Assembly (NCBI GenBank): GCA_905199445.1
Contig: CAJKGK010000019.1
Coordinates: 1-64,000 of the forward strand
Direction of reading: 5' to 3'
Source: an uncultured Lachnospiraceae bacterium
GTDB taxonomy: Bacteria; Bacillota; Clostridia; Lachnospirales; Lachnospiraceae
Length of the DNA: 64,000 nucleotides
Shown: in pieces, positions 30,129-39,013 of the stretch
Numbering within the stretch: position 1 is the first letter of the stretch
Layout: every line of letters begins with the position of its first letter
Notes under the pieces: model-generated
Told to the model about the DNA's origin: nothing
The model's input: only the letters and a program-made list of their open reading frames with translations
The model's database searches: none
Translations under genes and position numbers: made by a program

Positions 30129-30629
30129 ATGGAGCGAAAAAAGGTACTTTCGATTCTTGTAGATAATACCGCCGGTGTTTTGAGCCGGGTTTCCGGTTTG
30201 TTCAGCCGCCGCGGATACAACATTGACAGTTTGACTGTGGGAGAAACTGCTGATCCCAGATATTCCAGAATGACGGTTGTAGTCAACGGAGATGACCAGG
30301 TTCTTGAGCAGATTACAAAGCAGCTGAACAAGCTGGTGGATGTAGCTGATATCAAAGAGCTTAAGGATGACCTTTCGGTATGCAGAGAATTGGCGCTGGT
30401 AAAGGTTCGCTGCAGCGGCGCTGACCGGCAGGCGGTGATTGCAGTGGCTAATATTTTTAGAGCCAATGTCGTCGATGTGGGCAGCGAATCTTTAATTATT
30501 GAAGTTACCGGTAATCAGTCAAAGCTGGATGCCTGTATCAGCATGCTTGGAGATTATGAAATCCTGGAGCTTGCCAGAACCGGAATATGTGGTCTGTCAA
30601 GAGGGGCTCATGATGTGAAGTTTTTGTAA
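30129..30629 (+). CDS. ilvN: Acetolactate synthase regulatory (small) subunit
   Basis: 166 residues from ATG 30129; AGAGGTGA is spaced for it rather than for GTG 30120. Two ACT-type domains: KVLSILVDNTAGVLSRVSGL and RRGYNIDSLTVGET (about 1-75), then the C-terminal IlvN domain (ELALVKVRCSGADR, ISMLGDYEILELARTGICGLSRG). It binds valine and tunes the catalytic subunit IlvB for branched-chain amino acid synthesis. No ilvB lies in the window. Confidence 0.96.
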   Translation: MERKKVLSILVDNTAGVLSRVSGLFSRRGYNIDSLTVGETADPRYSRMTVVVNGDDQVLEQITKQLNKLVDVADIKELKDDLSVCRELALVKVRCSGADRQAVIAVANIFRANVVDVGSESLIIEVTGNQSKLDACISMLGDYEILELARTGICGLSRGAHDVKFL

Positions 30630-30699
30630 AATTTGGACCATAAAGGGTGGATTGTCCATCAAAGATATTTGGGAAACATAATTTTATCAAAAATTTATC

Positions 30700-30727
30700 T
30701 TGACAAAAGTTCAAAAAGGGATAAAAT
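30700..30727 (+). promoter_or_regulatory. Sigma-A promoter for ilvC
   Basis: TTGACA (30700-30705), 16-bp spacer, TAAAAT (30722-30727), 54 bp before the ilvC ATG. ilvN and ilvC therefore have separate promoters. Confidence 0.75.
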
Positions 30728-30781
30728 TAATACAACATCACAATAAAGTGTTACATAAATAAAATTGTAGGAGGAATAAAA

Positions 30782-31792
30782 ATGGCTAAGATTTATTATC
30801 AGGAAGACTGTAATCTTTCATTACTGGAAGGAAAGACAATTGCCATTATCGGTTACGGAAGCCAGGGCCATGCCCATGCATTAAATGCAAAGGAATCAGG
30901 CTGCAACGTTATTATTGGCCTTTATGAAGGAAGTAAATCATGGGCAAAGGCTGAAGCTCAGGGCTTTGAAGTATATACAGCTGCAGAAGCAGCTAAAAAA
31001 GCAGATATTATCATGATTCTGATCAACGATGAAAAGCAGGCAAAGATGTATAACGAGTCTATTGCACCAAACCTTGAACCAGGCAATATGCTTATGTTTG
31101 CTCACGGTTTTGCAATTCATTTCGGTCAGATTGTTCCGCCAAAGGATGTAGACGTTGTTATGATCGCTCCAAAGGGGCCGGGACATACGGTGAGAAGTCA
31201 GTATCAGGAAGGCAAAGGTGTTCCTTGCCTTATCGCTGTTGAACAGGATGCCACAGGTAAAGCTCATGATATCGGCCTGGCTTATGCGCTGGCCATCGGC
31301 GGTGCAAGAGCCGGTGTTCTTGAAACAACTTTCCGTGTTGAGACAGAGACAGACCTTTTCGGTGAACAGGCTGTTTTATGCGGCGGCGTCTGTGCACTGA
31401 TGCAGGCTGGATATGAGACACTGGTGGAAGCCGGATATGCTCCTGAAAATGCATATTTTGAATGTATCCATGAAATGAAGCTGATTGTTGATTTGATCTT
31501 TGAGAGCGGTTTTGCCGGCATGAGATATTCCATCTCCAATACTGCTGAATTTGGCGATTACATTACCGGACCAAAGATTATCACAGAAGATACAAAGAAG
31601 GCGATGAAGCAGATCCTTTCCGATATTCAGGACGGAACATTTGCTAAAAACTGGCTGCTTGAAAACCAGGTGGGCGCACCTCACTTTAATGCCATGAGAA
31701 AGAAAGCCGCAGAACATCCTTGTGAGAAGGTTGGCGCAGAATTGAGAAAGCTTTACAGCTGGAATGATGAAAATAAATTAATTAATAACTGA
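30782..31792 (+). CDS. ilvC: Ketol-acid reductoisomerase
   Basis: 336 residues, class I (short) type. It converts acetolactate or acetohydroxybutyrate to the dihydroxy acids with NAD(P)H and Mg2+. Seen: GYGSQGHAHALNAKESG nucleotide loop (about 22-38), MIAPKGPGHTVRSQY, TETDLFGEQAVLCGG (metal Asp/Glu) and the second Glu pair in ECIHEMKLIVDLIFESG, then SNTAEFGDY. AGGAGG precedes the ATG. Codon use is that of a highly expressed gene. Confidence 0.98.
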   Translation: MAKIYYQEDCNLSLLEGKTIAIIGYGSQGHAHALNAKESGCNVIIGLYEGSKSWAKAEAQGFEVYTAAEAAKKADIIMILINDEKQAKMYNESIAPNLEPGNMLMFAHGFAIHFGQIVPPKDVDVVMIAPKGPGHTVRSQYQEGKGVPCLIAVEQDATGKAHDIGLAYALAIGGARAGVLETTFRVETETDLFGEQAVLCGGVCALMQAGYETLVEAGYAPENAYFECIHEMKLIVDLIFESGFAGMRYSISNTAEFGDYITGPKIITEDTKKAMKQILSDIQDGTFAKNWLLENQVGAPHFNAMRKKAAEHPCEKVGAELRKLYSWNDENKLINN

Positions 31793-31875
31793 TCATTAAA
31801 TTTTCAGAAATCGGAGTGCTTATAAATGTTTAATAAACGCTTAATAAGCATTTAAAATCAGTATCCTAAAAAGGG

Positions 31876-31915
31876 CGCTGCCCCACTAAGCAATCAGTGG
31901 GACAGCGTTTTTTTT
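31876..31915. terminator. Terminator between convergent ilvC and the MATE gene
   Basis: CGCTG-CCCACT (31876-31887) pairs with AGTGGG-CAGCG (31896-31907) with one mismatch, followed by TTTTTTTT; A-rich sequence on the left may allow use on the other strand. The MATE stop codon (31886-31888) lies inside the hairpin. Confidence 0.85.
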
Positions 31916-33244
31916 CATACTTATTTTTTTATACCATCTAAAACTTAATAGAAGGCCAACGATTATGGACAGAACATCCGAAATAGCGGCTGAAAAGATA
32001 AGCCCATTCAGGCCGGCCAGAGCATTCATGATAAAAAGCGTGGGTGCATAAATAATTCCCTGTCGCAGCAAAGACACAAAGGTTGCATAGCTGACCTTGC
32101 GGGTGGACTGTAAGAAAGCGCTGCACAGCTGATAAAGGCCGTAAACCGGTGCGGTAACAAGAGAACCGATAATGATGATCTGACCATAGGCGATGACCTG
32201 TGGATCGTTAATAAAGACATTGATCAGGCTGTTTCTGAAAATAAAGCAGATCAGGGTGAGTGTACTTCCGATGCCGATCGTCGTTATACCTGTACGGACA
32301 ATGATGTTTTTCATTCGTTTCATATTTCCGGAGCCATAACTATAAGAAATTGCCGGCTGTATACCCATACAGATCCCCATGGCAATCATGGAAAGGAGCA
32401 TGCCGATTTTTCCAGAAACACCGGATGCGGCCAGAACAATATCACCGTAACCAGCCAGCAGTTTATTCATGAACACGGAAGAAAAGCTCATCAGAAGGGT
32501 TCCGGCGGCCATAGGAACCCCCAATAAGAGGATATCCCACGAAACTTCCCGGCGAAGGGAAAGTTTTTTGGGAGATAGGGAAAAGTTTTTTTGCTTCCTC
32601 AATATATAAATAATTAAATAGGTACAGCTGGCAATATTACCAATCACTGTGGCGATGGCCGCACCTGCAATGCCCATATGAAATACAAGGATAAAAAGCG
32701 GATCAAGAATAATGTTGGTCAGTGTTCCAATGCCGTTGCCAATCATAGACTGTTTGGCTGATCCGTCTGAGCGAACCACATTGGCAAAAACATTGGCAAA
32801 AATAATAGCCGGTGATCCCAGGGAAAGGATGCGGATATAGGTGCAGGCTGCGTCAGTTGTCCTGGCACTTCCGCCTAAAAGCGCCACAAGAGGATCTGTA
32901 AAAATAAGAACAATGACAGCAAACAGGACGCCGATGATCAAGGAGCCGCAGGCGCAGAAGCTGGTCATGGCCTGAATATCCTTATATTTTTTTTGACCGA
33001 GGGCAACGGCAATGGCCGTACAGGCACCGCTGCCCAGTAAGGTTCCCAATGCCTGAAGCACAGAAAATAGCGGGGTAGAAAGAGACAGTGCAGCAACCTG
33101 CATGGAATCACCGGTCTGGCCGATGAAAAAAATATCTGCCATGTTGTAGACAACGATAACCAGCATGACGACAATGGTGGGGACGCAAAGTTTGATCATC
33201 AGCTGTCCAATGGGGGCTTCTTTTAAAATATGTTCGTTTCCCAT
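31886..33244 (-). CDS. MATE family efflux transporter
   Basis: 452 residues with about 12 hydrophobic segments. Start: EHILKEAPIGQLMIKLCVP, then VVYNMADIFFIGQTGDSMQVAA, the first-repeat MATE signature, and the second-repeat counterpart AAGTLLMSFSSVFMNKLLAGYGD. It should export organic cations or drugs with Na+ or H+. GGAGAGG precedes the ATG. It diverges from a TetR gene whose operator-like palindrome sits beside its -35, so it is probably that regulator's target. Confidence 0.93.
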   Translation of the reverse strand: MGNEHILKEAPIGQLMIKLCVPTIVVMLVIVVYNMADIFFIGQTGDSMQVAALSLSTPLFSVLQALGTLLGSGACTAIAVALGQKKYKDIQAMTSFCACGSLIIGVLFAVIVLIFTDPLVALLGGSARTTDAACTYIRILSLGSPAIIFANVFANVVRSDGSAKQSMIGNGIGTLTNIILDPLFILVFHMGIAGAAIATVIGNIASCTYLIIYILRKQKNFSLSPKKLSLRREVSWDILLLGVPMAAGTLLMSFSSVFMNKLLAGYGDIVLAASGVSGKIGMLLSMIAMGICMGIQPAISYSYGSGNMKRMKNIIVRTGITTIGIGSTLTLICFIFRNSLINVFINDPQVIAYGQIIIIGSLVTAPVYGLYQLCSAFLQSTRKVSYATFVSLLRQGIIYAPTLFIMNALAGLNGLIFSAAISDVLSIIVGLLLSFRWYKKISMKKNAVPLIA

Positions 33245-33295
33245 AAAAACCTCTCCTTTAAAGTAACACTTGTTTATTTAATATGAATTGATTAT

Positions 33296-33326
33296 AATCT
33301 TTATAAAGATTCATGCCAATGGTCAA
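33296..33326 (-). promoter_or_regulatory. MATE promoter with overlapping palindrome
   Basis: On the - strand: TTGACC (33326-33321), 17-bp spacer, TAAAGA (33303-33298). A perfect 16-bp palindrome AATCTTTATAAAGATT (33296-33311) covers the -10. Confidence 0.55.
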
Positions 33327-33328
33327 TT

Positions 33329-33346
33329 ATTACACAAATGTGTAAT
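33329..33346. promoter_or_regulatory. TetR-type operator candidate
   Basis: ATTACACA-AA-TGTGTAAT, perfect 8-bp arms, lies between the divergent MATE promoter (2 bp from its -35) and the tetR ribosome site. Position and form fit an operator repressing both genes. Confidence 0.6.
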
Positions 33347-33363
33347 TAATGAGGAGGGTTTAT

Positions 33364-33954
33364 ATGAATACAGCAAATAATCAAAGGTTTCTTCAAACCG
33401 AAAAACAGCTGCACCGAATTCTTTTAGAGCTGCTTAAGGAAAAGGAACCGGGAAAAATTACAGTCAGTGAGGTGTGTGCCCTGGCAGGAATTAACCGAAA
33501 AACGTTTTACAACCATTATCTGGATATTTATGATTTAATGGAACAGACAGAGGCCCAGATGGGGAAAAAACTGGTAGAAGAAGTGATCAGTGAAGATCAT
33601 TACCTGGGAATTGGCCATGTTTTTGAAAAGGTGTTTGAATTTGTAAAAGAAAACAGGGCGTTTTACAGTGTGTATTTGTCCAGAAACTCAAAAATGCAGG
33701 TGATTAACGTTATTCTGCCTGAAAAATATCAAATCTCAAAGGCGGAGACGGGACGAAAAATAGGCTTTGCGGATGCCTATGAGCTGAGCTATCATGAAAC
33801 CTTCTTCATGGCCGGACTGACGGCAATGATCCGGCTGTGGCTGGACAACGGATGTATGGAAAGTCCAAAAGAAATGAGTCGGATGATTGGCAGGGAGTAC
33901 GGTGTGGGAAAAGCATATTTTGAAAAACAGTACTTTGACAGACCAGAGGATTAA
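33364..33954 (+). CDS. TetR/AcrR family transcriptional regulator
   Basis: 196 residues from ATG 33364 (GAGGAGGG upstream). The N-terminal HTH (about 10-55) reads LHRILLELLKEKEPGKITVS then EVCALAGINRKTFYNHYLDI, the TetR helix-turn-helix. The C-terminal ligand domain (about 60-195) resembles the TetR-C type seen in DhaS-like members. It is divergent from the MATE gene and probably represses it; the ligand is unknown. Confidence 0.92.
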   Translation: MNTANNQRFLQTEKQLHRILLELLKEKEPGKITVSEVCALAGINRKTFYNHYLDIYDLMEQTEAQMGKKLVEEVISEDHYLGIGHVFEKVFEFVKENRAFYSVYLSRNSKMQVINVILPEKYQISKAETGRKIGFADAYELSYHETFFMAGLTAMIRLWLDNGCMESPKEMSRMIGREYGVGKAYFEKQYFDRPED

Positions 33955-33995
33955 TGATAAGATGATTACAACTTAAAAAGCAGGGAGGAATTTTA

Positions 33996-35690
33996 TTGAC
34001 AAACGGACAAATTTATGCGCTGATTGTGGGCGCTGTTGTTCTATTTATTATCGGAAAAATGATTTATGATAAGCTGCACAGACGGTCTAAATTTTATGCT
34101 CAGCTGCTGCGTGAATACGGGCGTGTTCCGGATAATGATTACAAGGCAGGACGGTATGAGGGGATCGGCTGTTATTATAAAAGCAGAGAGAAAAAACAGG
34201 ATGTCGTGGATGATATTACATGGAATGACCTGGATATGGAAACCGTGTTTATGATTATAAACAATACTCAGACAGGGGTAGGCGAGGAATATCTTTATGC
34301 CATGCTAAGAATGCCCACCACGGATTCTAAAGTGCTTATGGAACGGGACCGGGTGGCCAGATTTTTTCACGAACATGAGGATGAGCGGCTGAAGGTCCAG
34401 TATGTACTTAAACGACTGGGAAAACTTCGAACAGCCAGCGTGAGCCAGTATCTGGAAAGTGTCCGTTCTTTGCGCCCTAAAAGTCCTATGGTGCATATTG
34501 TTTTATGTGCCCTGCTTTTAATAGCCATAGCAGGCTGTTTTATCCGGCCAGTTACTTATGTTCCCTTGCTGATTCTGATCATTGTGGTGAACATGGCTGT
34601 TTATTTCTGGTACAAAGGCAAGGTTGGCAGCTATTTTGTTGTATTTGCCTATCTGGCCCGTCTGACCCAGACGGCTGCAGATTTGGCTGCACTTAAAATC
34701 AGCGCTTTGAATGACTATAATCACAGGCTTGAAAAAAATGTCCGCCCCCTTAAAAAGGTCGGGCGCAATGCCTGGCTTTTTGTATCCGGCACGGATTTTT
34801 CTGCGGATTTAATTTCCATTGTTCTGGATTATATTAAAATGGTAACCCATGTGGATCTGATTGTGTTTGATCGGATGGTTTCATGTATTTATCAGTACAA
34901 AGATGAGCTGGATTTACTGATGGATATGATTGGTGAATTGGACAGTGATATTGCCATTGCCTCTTACAGGGCATACATGGGTGATTACTGTGTGCCGGAA
35001 CTGACGCTGCAGGGAAAGCCTTTTATAAAAACGGAAAATATATATCACCCCATGGTTATTAACCCGGTAAAAAACAGTCTGGATGAGGCGCACTGCGTGC
35101 TTGTGACCGGATCTAATGCATCGGGGAAGTCTACATTCTTAAAGACTGTAGCCATTAATGCTATTTTGGCCCAGACCATTTATACCTGCCTGGCGGACAG
35201 TTACCGTTCCAGTTATTTTAGAGTCTATTCGTCAATGGCCCTAAAAGACAGTATTATGGATAACGAAAGTTATTATATTGTGGAAATCCGTTCGCTGAAA
35301 CGGATTCTGGACGCTTCAGGGGACACGGTGCCTATGCTGTGCTTTATCGATGAAGTATTAAGAGGAACCAATACAGTGGAACGTATTGCGGCATCCTCCC
35401 GGATTCTTGCCGAACTTTCCCGCAAAAACACCTTATGCTTTGCGGCAACCCATGATATCGAGCTGGCCACGATTTTGCAGAACCATTTTTCCAGCTATCA
35501 TTTTCAGGAAGAAATCAAAGATAATGACGTGTTATTTGACTATATGATTCATCCCGGCAAGGCAGTTTCCAGAAATGCTATAAAACTTCTTGATATCATT
35601 GGTTTTGATCCTTCAATAACCAATGAGGCCGCAATGGCTGCCAAAAGTTTTGAAAAAACCGGCGTCTGGTCCCAGGTGTCACTGGTATAA
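33996..35690 (+). CDS. Membrane-anchored MutS-like ATPase
   Basis: 564 residues from a TTG start with GGGAGGAA upstream. Membrane segments: about 5-22 and a pair at about 168-205. The C-terminal ~230 residues are a MutS domain V ATPase: Walker A TGSNASGKSTFLK (about 371-383), LADSYRSSYFRVYSSMALKD, Walker B CFIDEVLRGTNTVER (about 448-462) and ATHDIELA. Mismatch-recognition domain I and the canonical FxE motif are absent. The family is known as a stand-alone MutS relative in Firmicutes and Bacteroidetes, but its function is not established. No toxin, nuclease or MutL gene is adjacent. Confidence 0.88.
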   Translation: MTNGQIYALIVGAVVLFIIGKMIYDKLHRRSKFYAQLLREYGRVPDNDYKAGRYEGIGCYYKSREKKQDVVDDITWNDLDMETVFMIINNTQTGVGEEYLYAMLRMPTTDSKVLMERDRVARFFHEHEDERLKVQYVLKRLGKLRTASVSQYLESVRSLRPKSPMVHIVLCALLLIAIAGCFIRPVTYVPLLILIIVVNMAVYFWYKGKVGSYFVVFAYLARLTQTAADLAALKISALNDYNHRLEKNVRPLKKVGRNAWLFVSGTDFSADLISIVLDYIKMVTHVDLIVFDRMVSCIYQYKDELDLLMDMIGELDSDIAIASYRAYMGDYCVPELTLQGKPFIKTENIYHPMVINPVKNSLDEAHCVLVTGSNASGKSTFLKTVAINAILAQTIYTCLADSYRSSYFRVYSSMALKDSIMDNESYYIVEIRSLKRILDASGDTVPMLCFIDEVLRGTNTVERIAASSRILAELSRKNTLCFAATHDIELATILQNHFSSYHFQEEIKDNDVLFDYMIHPGKAVSRNAIKLLDIIGFDPSITNEAAMAAKSFEKTGVWSQVSLV

Positions 35691-35778
35691 ACCGATGCAT
35701 GTAAGTCCGGAGGACAGTGGATGTCGGAAACATACGGGCTGAGGCTGGTATGATAATGAAATGAAAGGAATTTATAAA

Positions 35779-36270
35779 ATGAAGGTAACGATTTATACAG
35801 ACGGTGCAGCCAGAGGCAATCCGGAAGGCCCGGGCGGCTACGGCGCAGTACTGGAATATATTGATTCAAAAGGAATTCTTCACGTTAAAGAACTATCCGC
35901 CGGTTTTCGCAGAACAACCAATAACCGGATGGAGATGATGGCGGCGATTGCCGCTTTTGAGGCTTTAAACCGTCCCTGTGAAATTGATCTTTATTCAGAT
36001 TCCAAATATCTGGTAGATGCATTTAACCAGCACTGGATTGATGGATGGATCAAAAAAGGCTGGAAACGGGGAAAGAATGAACCGGTGAAAAATGTAGATC
36101 TGTGGAAGCGTATGCTTGATGCCATGCGATGCCACAAGGTTTGCTTTCACTGGGTAAAAGGTCATGACGGTCATCCACAGAATGAACGCTGTGATACGCT
36201 GGCCACCACGGCCGCTGACGGTCATGATCTGCTGATTGATGAAGTCTATGAAAAGGGGAGCAACGAATGA
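35779..36270 (+). CDS. rnhA: Ribonuclease HI
   Basis: 163 residues from ATG 35779; AAAGGAA at 35764 serves this start, not ATG 35761. RNase HI cuts the RNA strand of RNA-DNA hybrids. The four acidic residues lie in IYTDGAARGNPEGPGGYGA (Asp), RTTNNRMEMMAAIAAFE (Glu), DLYSDSKYLVDAFN (Asp) and GHDGHPQNERCDTLA (Asp, with His). It is of the E. coli type with a basic protrusion GWIKKGWKRGKNEPVKN. Overlaps the next gene by 4 bp. Confidence 0.96.
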   Translation: MKVTIYTDGAARGNPEGPGGYGAVLEYIDSKGILHVKELSAGFRRTTNNRMEMMAAIAAFEALNRPCEIDLYSDSKYLVDAFNQHWIDGWIKKGWKRGKNEPVKNVDLWKRMLDAMRCHKVCFHWVKGHDGHPQNERCDTLATTAADGHDLLIDEVYEKGSNE

Positions 36271-37592
36271 TTGATTTTCCACAAAAATTTTTAGATGAAA
36301 TGAAAGAACTGCTGGCAGATGAGTATGATGATTTTATAAAAAGTTATGATAAGCCTATGAACAGCGGTTTGAGAATAAATACATTAAAGCTGACGCCAGA
36401 GGAATATCTGGAGCTGACCGGAGAAAATCTGAGACGTGTAGACTGGAATGCGTTGGGTTTTTATTACGACGGTACTCAGAAATATTCCAAAAATCCTTTG
36501 TATCACGCCGGGCTTTATTATATTCAGGAGCCGTCGGCCATGCGCCCGGCCCATCTTTTGCCGGTGGACCCTGGCGATAAGGTTTTGGATTTATGCGCGG
36601 CTCCCGGGGGTAAAAGTACGGCGCTTGGGGCAAAACTTGGGGGGACGGGACTTTTGGTTTCCAATGATGTCAGTCAGTCAAGAGCAAAGGCACTGCTGAA
36701 AAATATTGAATTTTTTGGCATCACAAACAGCCTTGTGCTCAGTGAATATCCTCATAAACTGGTCCAGCATTTTCCGGAATATTTTGATAAGGTGCTTATT
36801 GATGCGCCCTGCTCCGGTGAAGGGATGTTTCGCAAAAAGCCGTCCATGACGGCCAACTGGGAAAAGTCCGGCCCTGAGTATTTTGGTGAAATTCAGCGTC
36901 AGATTTTGCTAAACGGTGCGGATATGCTTAAGCCCGGCGGATCTATGGTCTACTCCACCTGCACATTTTCTGGTATTGAGGATGAAGGCAGTGTGGCATA
37001 TCTGCTGAAAGAACGGCCGGAGATGGAATTGATAAGCCAGGAACGGTTGTGGCCCCACAAGGTTGACGGTGAAGGACATTTCTGTGCGCTGTTAAAAAAA
37101 TCCGGATCAGAAATGGGGACGCGGGAAGTTTCAAAATTTGGGGCTGAGACGTATAATTTTTCAAAGGAACCCAAAGATATTGAATCCTTTGATGCGTTTG
37201 TCAGGGATGCAAAGATTGATGTTCCTTTTGATCGCCGGCGGCTTGTTGTCCAAAGAGACAGCCTTTACTATTTTCCTGAAATGATGCCAAAACTTTCAGG
37301 GCTTCATGTGATAAGAAACGGATGGTATCTGGGTGAGCTTAAAAAGAAGCGTTTTGAACCATCAGGCGCCTTTGCAAGAGGTCTGTATAAGCACCAGTGC
37401 CATCATGTGATTGATCTGAAACAGGATGATCTCAGGGTGCTGAAATATCTGAAATGTGAAACAATTGAAACCGAACCGTCATTGGAAAACGGCTGGTATC
37501 TTGTATGTGTTGAAGGATATCCTCTGGGCTTTGGAAAACTTAATGGCGGTACATTGAAAAATAAATATCCGGTGGGGTGGAGATGGGCTTAA
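36267..37592 (+). CDS. RsmF-like rRNA (cytosine-5)-methyltransferase (NOL1/NOP2/Sun family)
   Basis: 441 residues. SAM-binding motif PGDKVLDLCAAPGGKSTALG (about 106-125), motif IV DAPCSGEGMFRKKP with the release Cys, and motif VI VYSTCTFSGIEDEGSV with the nucleophile Cys. The C-terminal ~130 residues form the extra domain seen in RsmF/YebU-type enzymes that bind the ribosomal substrate. The target base is not known from sequence. It overlaps rnhA by 4 bp and the next start by 10 bp. Confidence 0.92.
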   Translation: MIDFPQKFLDEMKELLADEYDDFIKSYDKPMNSGLRINTLKLTPEEYLELTGENLRRVDWNALGFYYDGTQKYSKNPLYHAGLYYIQEPSAMRPAHLLPVDPGDKVLDLCAAPGGKSTALGAKLGGTGLLVSNDVSQSRAKALLKNIEFFGITNSLVLSEYPHKLVQHFPEYFDKVLIDAPCSGEGMFRKKPSMTANWEKSGPEYFGEIQRQILLNGADMLKPGGSMVYSTCTFSGIEDEGSVAYLLKERPEMELISQERLWPHKVDGEGHFCALLKKSGSEMGTREVSKFGAETYNFSKEPKDIESFDAFVRDAKIDVPFDRRRLVVQRDSLYYFPEMMPKLSGLHVIRNGWYLGELKKKRFEPSGAFARGLYKHQCHHVIDLKQDDLRVLKYLKCETIETEPSLENGWYLVCVEGYPLGFGKLNGGTLKNKYPVGWRWA

Positions 37593-39013
37593 ATCAGAAA
37601 AAAACAGTGATGAGATTAGATAAATATCTGGCAGATATGGGGATAGGCACCCGGAGTCAGGTTAAAGAAAAAATTCGCCGGGCCCTTGTGTCGGTCAATG
37701 GAAAAATTGTGTCAGATCCTCAGTTTAAGGTGGATACATCTGTGGATTCCGTTGCCTGTGACGGTACGGTGGTTGGCTATATCCACTATGAGTATTACAT
37801 GCTTAATAAGCCGGCAGGGGTGATCTCTGCCACAGAGGACAAAAAAACCCGGACCGTGGTTGATCTTATTGATTCTCGGGCGCGCCGGGATTTGTTTCCT
37901 GTGGGAAGGCTGGATCGGGATACAGAAGGTCTTTTGCTTATTACCAATGACGGGGCGCTGGCGCATAACCTGCTGTCTCCCAGAAAACATGTGTCAAAGG
38001 TCTATTTTGCCAGGGTGGCGGGCCTGGTGGATTCGTCGGATGTGGCTGCGTTTAAAGCCGGTCTTGTGGTGGACCCGTCCCTGACGGCCCTTCCGGCCAG
38101 ACTGGAAATTCTGAAAACCTTTACAGACGGAAAGGGCGATGTGTATTCCGAGATTACCCTGGAAATTCATGAAGGAAAGTTTCATCAGGTGAAGCGAATG
38201 TTTGAGACCGTCGGAAAACGTGTTGTTTATCTGAAACGGCTTTCCATGGGTTCCCTCATGCTGGATGAGCAGCTGGCACCTGGTCAGTACAGACCGCTTT
38301 CTGAAAAAGAGCTGGCTGCACTTAAAGGAGAGAACGGTGGATCTCATTCAGGGCTTATGGAAGATATTGAGGCCGTTATTTTTGATCTGGATGGAACAAT
38401 GGTGGATTCCATGTGGATGTGGGCAGATATTGACAAACAGTATCTGGCCGGATTTGGCATTAAAGTTCCTGAAGGGCTTGAGGAAGCCATTGCGGGAATC
38501 AGCGTGACGCAGACAGCTGTTTATTTTCAGAAGACTTTTAAAATTAAGAATTCTGTGGAAAAAATCATCCAGGACTGGAACGATATGGCCTATGAAAAGT
38601 ACAGCCATGAAACCCCTCTTAAGCCTGGAATAATCCGGTTTTTAACCAGCCTGAAGACCCGGGGCATACGCTGTGCCATTGCAACAAGTAATACAAGACG
38701 GCTTACGGATGCGGTTTTGAATGCCCATGATCTACGGGGATATTTTGATGTTATTCTCACAGGTGAAGATATTCATAAAGGCAAGCCGGACCCGGATGTT
38801 TATCTGGAAGCTGCCAGGCTTTTGAATGTGTCCACACAAAAATGTCTTGTGTTTGAAGATATTCCTTTGGGAATCATGGCAGCCAAGCGTGCAGGAATGA
38901 GATGCTGTGCTGTTGAAGATGCATATTCGGCTCCTGAACGGGAAATAAAAAGGCAGCTGGCAGATGATTATATTGAAAGCTATGAAGAAATAAGAGGTAT
39001 AACCAATGATTAA
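37583..39013 (+). CDS. Fusion: RsuA-type pseudouridine synthase + HAD phosphatase
   Basis: 476 residues from ATG 37583 (GGTGG upstream; GTG 37577 is an alternative). Residues ~8-65 are an S4 RNA-binding domain (MRLDKYLADMGIGTRSQVKE), then the RsuA/RluB-type core with catalytic Asp in LFPVGRLDRDTEGLLLITNDG and the GKFHQVKRMF block. After LKGENGGSHSGLMED (about 247-261) a complete HAD domain starts: VIFDLDGTMVDS, AIATSN, HKGKPDPDVYLEAA, VFEDIPLGIMAAKRAG. The linker is about ten residues. An ATG at 38356 with AAAGGAGAG about 20 bp upstream looks like a former separate start. The phosphatase substrate is unknown. Confidence 0.9.
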   Translation: MGLNQKKTVMRLDKYLADMGIGTRSQVKEKIRRALVSVNGKIVSDPQFKVDTSVDSVACDGTVVGYIHYEYYMLNKPAGVISATEDKKTRTVVDLIDSRARRDLFPVGRLDRDTEGLLLITNDGALAHNLLSPRKHVSKVYFARVAGLVDSSDVAAFKAGLVVDPSLTALPARLEILKTFTDGKGDVYSEITLEIHEGKFHQVKRMFETVGKRVVYLKRLSMGSLMLDEQLAPGQYRPLSEKELAALKGENGGSHSGLMEDIEAVIFDLDGTMVDSMWMWADIDKQYLAGFGIKVPEGLEEAIAGISVTQTAVYFQKTFKIKNSVEKIIQDWNDMAYEKYSHETPLKPGIIRFLTSLKTRGIRCAIATSNTRRLTDAVLNAHDLRGYFDVILTGEDIHKGKPDPDVYLEAARLLNVSTQKCLVFEDIPLGIMAAKRAGMRCCAVEDAYSAPEREIKRQLADDYIESYEEIRGITND

